Of a DNA stretch of 32,552 bases, positions 27,558 to 32,552 are shown in pieces (within the stretch, counting starts at the first letter, position 1; every line of letters starts with the position of its first letter). Source of the stretch: Candidatus Staskawiczbacteria bacterium (lineage in GTDB: Bacteria; Patescibacteriota; Minisyncoccia; Minisyncoccales; Staskawiczbacteraceae); the NCBI GenBank assembly GCA_016866675.1, contig VGLO01000003.1:1-32552 (forward strand), written 5' to 3'. The notes below the pieces were generated by a model. It was not told the DNA's origin and searched no databases. It was given only the letters and a program-made list of their open reading frames with translations. The position numbers were made by a program, and so were the translations under genes.

Positions 27558-30473
27558 TTAATGTGATTTTTGAATTTTAATAAAAAAACTTGTATTGTCG
27601 ACCATAAATTCCTTTTGCAAACTATTTTGAGAAAATTCACCCTCATCTGAATACTCTTTTGCTCTAACTTCTTTTAGTAGAAATTCTTTATTTTTCTCTA
27701 AAGTATCTATCATAGATTTATCGCCAGAAAAAGAAACTATAATGATATCTTGAGGCTTTAACCCAGCTTCCTTTCTCATGTCTTGCACAAATCTAATAAC
27801 TTCTCTAATATTGCCTCGCTCTTTTAATTCCTTGGTAATAGTTGTGTCTAATTCTATATCTTTCTCTATTTTATCATCAAACACAATTTCCTCCAAATTC
27901 ACTTCATCTTTTACCAAATCTAACAACTCTTTATCATTTTTTATTTTTGACTTTGTATTTTTTACCTTAAGAGCCAATAAGGGCTGACGCACTTTAATTG
28001 CTTTCTGGGCGCGTTCTGCCAAAGCAAGTGTGACAATATGTCTCACTTCATCCATTTTTTCTTCCAATTCCAAATCAACATGATTTTCTGGCATTGGCCA
28101 AGATTCCAAGTGAACAGATTCTCTATTGTTTTCACCTTTAACTTTTTTAAAAATCATTTCAGCAGTAAAAGGAATAATTGGCGCAATTGTTTTTGAAAAA
28201 ACCAAGAGTACATTTCTTAAAACCTGTTCTGCATTTTTTTTGTCTTCTGATTCTTCTTTAAATCTAACTCTTGACCTTCTCACATACCACAAAGACAAAT
28301 CCTCAACAAAATCTTTAATCAACCTGCATGACTTTACAGTACTGTAATTATCCATATAAGAAGTAATTCCCTGTACATAATGATCTAGTTTACTCAAAAT
28401 CCATTTATCAAGTGTATTGCTTGGTACAATTTTTCCATCAATTGTCTCTTTGCTTGAATACATTGAATAAAACTCAACTACATTAAGGATTGTGTTAATT
28501 ACTCTATTTCTTGCATCTTTTACATCTTGGTCTTGAAAAAACAAATCTTCGCCGTCTTTTACAGAGCTAGACATTAAATAAAACCTTAGGGGGTCAACTC
28601 CATACTGATTAATAATTGCCCACGGATCAGTATAATTTTGCTTTGACTTTGAAAGTTTTTCGCCCTTTTCATTTAGAATTGTTCCTGTTGAAACCACATT
28701 TTCAAATGAAATTTCATCAAAGAGAAGAATAGACAAAACATGCATATAATAAAACCAAGTTCTAGTTTGAGCCACATACTCTGAAATATATTGAGCTGGT
28801 AATCTCTTTTTAAAATCAGCTTTATTTTCAAAAGGATAGTGGAGCTCTGCAAAAGGCATACTCGAGGACTCAACCCAACAATCAATAACCTCTGGAATCC
28901 TTTTCATTTCTTTCTTGCAGTCTTTGCACTTAATTTTAATTTTATCTACTTTATCTTTATGTAAATCCACTTTTTCTATTTCGTCTGAATCAAAAACTTC
29001 ATCAAAGTTTAATGCTTTCTTTTTTAAATCTGTAAATGACCCAATACATTCTTTGTGTCCATTTTCACAAACGAAAAATGGTAGTGGTGTAGCCCAATAT
29101 CTATTTCTTGATATATTCCAATCTGGGGCACCCTCTAAAATATTCAAAAATCTGCCGTTTTTTAAGTGGTCAGGATACCAATTTATTTTTTCATTAAGCT
29201 TTATTATCTTCTTTTTGTCTTTCTGAATATTAATAAACCAAGCTGAGACAGCATTGTAAAAAAGTTGCGTGCCACACCTCCAGCAAAAAGGGTATGAATG
29301 AGTGTGTTGTTGTTTTGCAAACAAAAGACCTCTTTTTTCCAAATCATCCTTAATAAACTTTTCTGACTGCTTAAAGTACTTGCCTTTGATGAATTCTGGG
29401 GCGTTGCTGTTAAAGGACCCTGCTCCATCTAAAAGAGGTACCATTGGCAAATCCAATCTTACGCCCAAGTTATAATCATCTTCTCCATATATTACAGCCG
29501 TATGAACAATTCCCGTACCATCCTCTGTATTAACAAAATCGGCTGATGCGACATACCAAGCTTTTTTACCTGAATCTAAAACAGCCTTTATCTCGTATAA
29601 CGGCTCGTATCCTAAACCAACCAGCTTTTTTCCAAAAAAAGTATTTTTAATCAAATACCCTTCTTTTGGAAAAACTGCACTCAATCTATCTTCAGCTAAA
29701 ATGTAATTTTGTCCTTCTAGTTCAATGTGAGCATAGGATATTTTTTCTCCCACTGCCAAAGCAATATTTCCGGGCAAAGTCCAAGGAGTTGTGGTCCATG
29801 CCAAAATATATGTGTTTTCTGGCAATTTAAACTTTTGAGGATTTTTTACTTTAAATTTTACTGTCACCGCCTCTTCGGTAATATCTTTATAACTATTATC
29901 CATTGAAACCTCCGCCTTTGAAACGGGAGTTTCACAATGCGGACAATACATTAAAACTTTTCTGCCTTCATATATTAACCCTTTGTCCCATAAGCTTTTT
30001 AAAGACCACCAAACAGACTCCATATAAGTAGAATCCATTGTTTTGTATGAATTATCAAAATCAACCCATCGGCCAATTCTATCTACCATTTTTTTCCATT
30101 CTTTTGTGTAAGTTAAAACTTTTTCTCTGCAAACTTGATTAAACTTAGCAACGCCAAGCTTTTCCTCAATATCTTTTTTACTATTAAGTCCTAATTCTTT
30201 TTCAACTAAATTTTCAATTGGCAACCCATGGCAATCCCAACCCCATCTTCTTCTTACATAAAAACCCTGCATTGTTTTATAGCGAGGGAAAACATCTTTT
30301 GATACCGAGCTTAATATATGCCCGTAATGAGGAAGTCCTGTAGCAAAAGGCGGGCCATCATAAAAAACAAATGGTTTTTTCTTTTTTGTTTGATCTAAGG
30401 ACTTCTCAAAAATTTTGTTGTCTTGCCAAAACTTGAGAATTTCTTCCTCGTTATCTATAAAACTATTAGCCAT
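27558..30473 (-). CDS. ileS: Isoleucyl-tRNA synthetase, type 2 (eukaryote-like)
   Basis: Class Ia synthetase charging tRNA-Ile. The 971 residues have FYDGPPFATGLPHYGHIL with HIGH as HYGH (49-52) and WGWDCHGLPIE, both of the eukaryote-like form (bacterial type 1 has PYANG..H.GHA). The CP1 editing domain has ILAWTTTPWTLPGN. The catalytic loop is GEKLSKSKQNYTDP, with KLSKS in place of KMSKS and the 'NYxDP' of type 2 enzymes. A DPLRFYLMSS block and a long C-terminal region follow, with the late residues (LKPQDIIIV...) as in this class. Type 2 enzymes are usually less sensitive to mupirocin, a property that would need testing. It begins directly next to the stop of the histidine phosphatase gene upstream. 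Confidence 0.96.
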   Translation of the reverse strand: MANSFIDNEEEILKFWQDNKIFEKSLDQTKKKKPFVFYDGPPFATGLPHYGHILSSVSKDVFPRYKTMQGFYVRRRWGWDCHGLPIENLVEKELGLNSKKDIEEKLGVAKFNQVCREKVLTYTKEWKKMVDRIGRWVDFDNSYKTMDSTYMESVWWSLKSLWDKGLIYEGRKVLMYCPHCETPVSKAEVSMDNSYKDITEEAVTVKFKVKNPQKFKLPENTYILAWTTTPWTLPGNIALAVGEKISYAHIELEGQNYILAEDRLSAVFPKEGYLIKNTFFGKKLVGLGYEPLYEIKAVLDSGKKAWYVASADFVNTEDGTGIVHTAVIYGEDDYNLGVRLDLPMVPLLDGAGSFNSNAPEFIKGKYFKQSEKFIKDDLEKRGLLFAKQQHTHSYPFCWRCGTQLFYNAVSAWFINIQKDKKKIIKLNEKINWYPDHLKNGRFLNILEGAPDWNISRNRYWATPLPFFVCENGHKECIGSFTDLKKKALNFDEVFDSDEIEKVDLHKDKVDKIKIKCKDCKKEMKRIPEVIDCWVESSSMPFAELHYPFENKADFKKRLPAQYISEYVAQTRTWFYYMHVLSILLFDEISFENVVSTGTILNEKGEKLSKSKQNYTDPWAIINQYGVDPLRFYLMSSSVKDGEDLFFQDQDVKDARNRVINTILNVVEFYSMYSSKETIDGKIVPSNTLDKWILSKLDHYVQGITSYMDNYSTVKSCRLIKDFVEDLSLWYVRRSRVRFKEESEDKKNAEQVLRNVLLVFSKTIAPIIPFTAEMIFKKVKGENNRESVHLESWPMPENHVDLELEEKMDEVRHIVTLALAERAQKAIKVRQPLLALKVKNTKSKIKNDKELLDLVKDEVNLEEIVFDDKIEKDIELDTTITKELKERGNIREVIRFVQDMRKEAGLKPQDIIIVSFSGDKSMIDTLEKNKEFLLKEVRAKEYSDEGEFSQNSLQKEFMVDNTSFFIKIQKSH

Positions 30474-31034
30474 TTAATTTAGTTCTTTAATTTCGCCAGT
30501 GTGTATTTCTCTATCTTGCTTTATCGCCTCCACAAGAGAAATTCCATTAATAGTGCTCTTTAAAATCCACCAGAAAAATCCGTGCGTGACAATTAATATA
30601 TTTTTTCCTTTATAACTCTCCTCCATTGATTTTAGAAAGTTAGAAATTCTTTCGGCTAGTTGCTCATAATTTTCTCCTTCAGGAAATGCCTGTGTAATTC
30701 TGTGAGACTCTTGTTGAAAATAAGACTCTGACTCTTCTACTGTTTTTCCATTAAATTCTCCAAAATCAATCTCCCTTAACCTTTTATCAAAATTTATGGA
30801 CAAATTCAATTTTTCTGCAACAATCTGGGCAGTTTGTTTAGTTCTTAGCACATCAGAGGCAAATATTAAGTCAATATCCTTTTTAATAAGATCTTCTGAA
30901 GCAACCCTTATCATTTCTATACCAAGGCCGGTTAGCGGGTTTTCAAATGTTTCAGGAAAAGAAGAGCAAATGTTTTTAACATTTGATAAAGCTTCTCCGT
31001 GCCTCAATATATAGTACTTATTATTTAGTTTCAT
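30474..31034 (-). CDS. Histidine phosphatase (phosphoglycerate-mutase-like) family protein
   Basis: About 186 residues from ATG 31034 (ATG 31049, five codons upstream, is an alternative). It opens MKLNNKYYILRHGEALSN with the phosphohistidine RHGE motif, has FASDVLRTKQTAQI with the second Arg, REIDFGEFNGKTVEE with the conserved Glu (the typical 'E.dFG.w.G' block), FPEGENYEQLAERI and the second catalytic His in ILIVTHGFFWW. The match to the cofactor-independent phosphatase/mutase pattern is better than for the paralogue at 8128. The substrate is unknown. Its stop is directly followed by the ileS start, so the two are co-transcribed. No Shine-Dalgarno is seen. Confidence 0.92.
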   Translation of the reverse strand: MKLNNKYYILRHGEALSNVKNICSSFPETFENPLTGLGIEMIRVASEDLIKKDIDLIFASDVLRTKQTAQIVAEKLNLSINFDKRLREIDFGEFNGKTVEESESYFQQESHRITQAFPEGENYEQLAERISNFLKSMEESYKGKNILIVTHGFFWWILKSTINGISLVEAIKQDREIHTGEIKELN

Positions 31035-31064
31035 ATAAATTTCATACATTTTATTAAAATCACT

Positions 31065-31096
31065 CGCATAAGCTCAAGATAAGTGTTCGCTTACGC
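31065..31096. repeat. Short inverted repeat between argS and the phosphatase gene
   Basis: CGCATAAGC (31065-31073) faces GCTTACGC (31089-31096), eight pairs with one wobble. On the - strand it is followed about 10 bases later by TTTT, so it might be a weak terminator or processing site after argS. Confidence 0.4.
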
Positions 31097-31100
31097 TCCC

Positions 31101-32552
31101 CTACATTCTCTCTGGTGCTGGAATACCCAATAACCAGAGTCCATTTTTAATAATAATTGAGAATGCCCGTGTTAAAGCAACTTTATAGGGTGAGAATTCA
31201 TCGTTATTATCAACAATTTTGTTTTTTGAATAATAGCTATTAAACTCTCTGGCCAACTCAATAAGATAGGTGGCGATAATATGGGGCTCATACTTTTCAC
31301 CAGCCTCCTCAACAACTTCTGGAAAACGAACCATTATTTTTTCCAATTTCCTAACTTGAAGAGGAGTATTTTTAAAAGATGATTTTACCCTTTCTTTTTT
31401 TGATTTTTCCAAAACAGAGTTTGCTCTTACATGTGAATATTGTAAATATGGACCTGAATCTCCTTCAAATGAAATTGATTTTTCAAAGTCATAAATAATA
31501 TCTGAACCAATTGACTGTTTTAAAATTGAGTATTTTATTGCTCCAATTGAAATTTTTTCTAATTCACTGTCTTCTAAGTTTCTTTGTCCTACCTTTTTTT
31601 GAATTTCCTCTTTCACTTTTTCAATTAAAGAATCTGCTCCAATTACATTTCCAGTCCTTGAAGACATTTTGCCTTCCGGCAATCTCATCATCCCGTGTCC
31701 AATATGATGGGTTTTATCTCTTAAATCAGGAAAAATTTGGCTCATTGCAGACATTACTACTTTAAAATAATCATTGACTTCTTTTCCGGTAACAACAATA
31801 GATTTATCATATTTGTATTTTTTATACTTAAAATTTGCTAAGCCCAATTCTTTTGCCTCATAAGTTGGTAGCCCTTCAGAGTTTATAAAAACTCTTGTAT
31901 GAAGTCCCTTATTTTCTCCTTTAAAAACAATTGCCCCTTTATCTCCTTCATCAAAAACACTTCCAATATTTTTTTCTACAATTTTTTTTCCAAAACCAGC
32001 AACTTGGCTTTCAAAGATTATTTCATTAAACTTTGTGCCAAGCTTTTTGTATATTAAATTAAAATAGTCAATGCTCCACTTTTTACCTTCGTCATACAAC
32101 TTATTAACTGATTTATCTGACTTCTCAAAAATCTTCTTATTTAATTCAACAATTTCTCTTTTTGAGATTTCACCTTCTTCGTACTGTTTGTTTCCAAAAA
32201 CATAGGATTCCTGCCAATTATAATTAGGGTTTTTTAACTTTCCATAAATTGCCTTTGCAATTGAAATGCCAACATCGCTTTGATAACAAAGTCTTTTTAT
32301 TTTAGATCCCTCAAACTCTAAAACCCTAGAAATTGACTCTCCAATAACATTGCTCATTAAATGGCCAATATGAAATTCCTTTAAAATGTTTGGGTCTGTA
32401 TATTCAATAATTATCTTTTTGTTTTTAAAATTATTATTTCTTCCAAAGTTTTTATCAATCTTTTTTAATTCATTAATAAAAACTTCTTTTGATAAGTAAA
32501 AATTAATAAATCCTGGGCCGGCAACCTCAACTTTTTCAAATAACTTATTTTT
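31101..32552 (-). CDS. argS: Arginyl-tRNA synthetase, 5' end cut by window
   Basis: Class Ia synthetase charging tRNA-Arg. The frame stays open to the window edge, so the start lies beyond base 32552; the ATG at 32357 is internal because HIGH is upstream of it. The visible 483 codons contain FEKVEVAGPGFINFYLS (end of the Add1 N-terminal domain), IEYTDPNILKEFHIGHLMSN (HIGH motif, about 32376-32365), then DEGDKGAIVF, LPTYEAKELGLA, HHIGHGMMRLPEGKMSSRTGNVI (the KMSK-like loop, here KMSSR), and the anticodon domain starting GPYLQYSHVRAN and ending LWLLGIPAPERM, typical of the ArgRS C-terminus. The stop is TAG at 31103-31101. Confidence 0.96.
   Translation of the reverse strand, partial: KNKLFEKVEVAGPGFINFYLSKEVFINELKKIDKNFGRNNNFKNKKIIIEYTDPNILKEFHIGHLMSNVIGESISRVLEFEGSKIKRLCYQSDVGISIAKAIYGKLKNPNYNWQESYVFGNKQYEEGEISKREIVELNKKIFEKSDKSVNKLYDEGKKWSIDYFNLIYKKLGTKFNEIIFESQVAGFGKKIVEKNIGSVFDEGDKGAIVFKGENKGLHTRVFINSEGLPTYEAKELGLANFKYKKYKYDKSIVVTGKEVNDYFKVVMSAMSQIFPDLRDKTHHIGHGMMRLPEGKMSSRTGNVIGADSLIEKVKEEIQKKVGQRNLEDSELEKISIGAIKYSILKQSIGSDIIYDFEKSISFEGDSGPYLQYSHVRANSVLEKSKKERVKSSFKNTPLQVRKLEKIMVRFPEVVEEAGEKYEPHIIATYLIELAREFNSYYSKNKIVDNNDEFSPYKVALTRAFSIIIKNGLWLLGIPAPERM

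Noticed and set aside
1..32552. CRISPR array, prophage, insertion sequence or toxin-antitoxin pair
   Set aside because: No regularly spaced repeats, transposase, integrase, phage structural or typical toxin-antitoxin proteins were seen in any frame; the small paired genes at 26167-27553 do not have toxin-antitoxin sizes or spacing.

Overview
The window looks like a compact, AT-rich (roughly one third G+C by eye) bacterial chromosome segment of the Candidate Phyla Radiation / Patescibacteria type. Genes are packed with overlaps of up to about 35 bases, most housekeeping genes have no recognisable Shine-Dalgarno sequence, several proteins are shortened versions of their families (Mfd, Rel, MetRS), the isoleucyl-tRNA synthetase is of the eukaryote-like type, and small palindromic repeats and a small GIY-YIG protein are present. 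Stops TAA, TAG and TGA all appear to be ordinary stops (genetic code 11). This lineage assignment is inference.

Layout. Bases 1-6952 (+ strand): a genome-maintenance and stress operon, pth (5' cut by the window) - compact mfd - dprA - topA - rel. Bases 6951-8117: a small island framed by a 20-base inverted repeat, holding a truncated tRNA-Leu copy with a palindrome inserted in it, a GIY-YIG gene, an intact tRNA-Leu(CAA), a terminator and a 2H phosphoesterase gene. From about 8100 to the right edge nearly everything is on the - strand: histidine phosphatase, PAP2 phosphatase and glyA; a GC-rich interrupted gene of unknown function; tsaC, a sugar nucleotidyltransferase and leuS; a small exported protein; tatD, csrA and metG; one + strand membrane protein (18627-19106); an AI-2E-type transporter, an M16 peptidase and glycyl-tRNA synthetase; a membrane-anchored repeat protein, recO and a cation antiporter; two unrecognised proteins; ileS, a second histidine phosphatase and argS (5' cut by the window).

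Five aminoacyl-tRNA synthetases (Leu, Met, Gly, Ile, Arg), a tRNA gene and tRNA-modification TsaC make translation the main theme; DNA repair and recombination (Mfd, DprA, RecO, TopA) is the second.

The most unusual parts are two GC-rich transcription units set into the AT-rich background: csrA (17052-16843) and an unknown gene (11318-10593). Both have a strong Shine-Dalgarno sequence, a structured leader and a TTGACA -35 box that doubles as the Leu-Thr codons near the end of the upstream gene. The unknown gene has a perfect TTGACA-N17-TATAAT promoter but carries an in-frame TAA after 63 codons, followed at once by AAGGAG. Other points of interest are the tRNA-Leu duplication with its clean 20-base palindromic insertion, a Rel protein whose hydrolase residues are replaced, a Mfd without its C-terminal domain, and a 161-base imperfect palindrome downstream of tatD. 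No CRISPR array, insertion sequence, prophage or replication origin was seen. No gene-free stretch exceeds 300 bases; the longest is 15711-15946.
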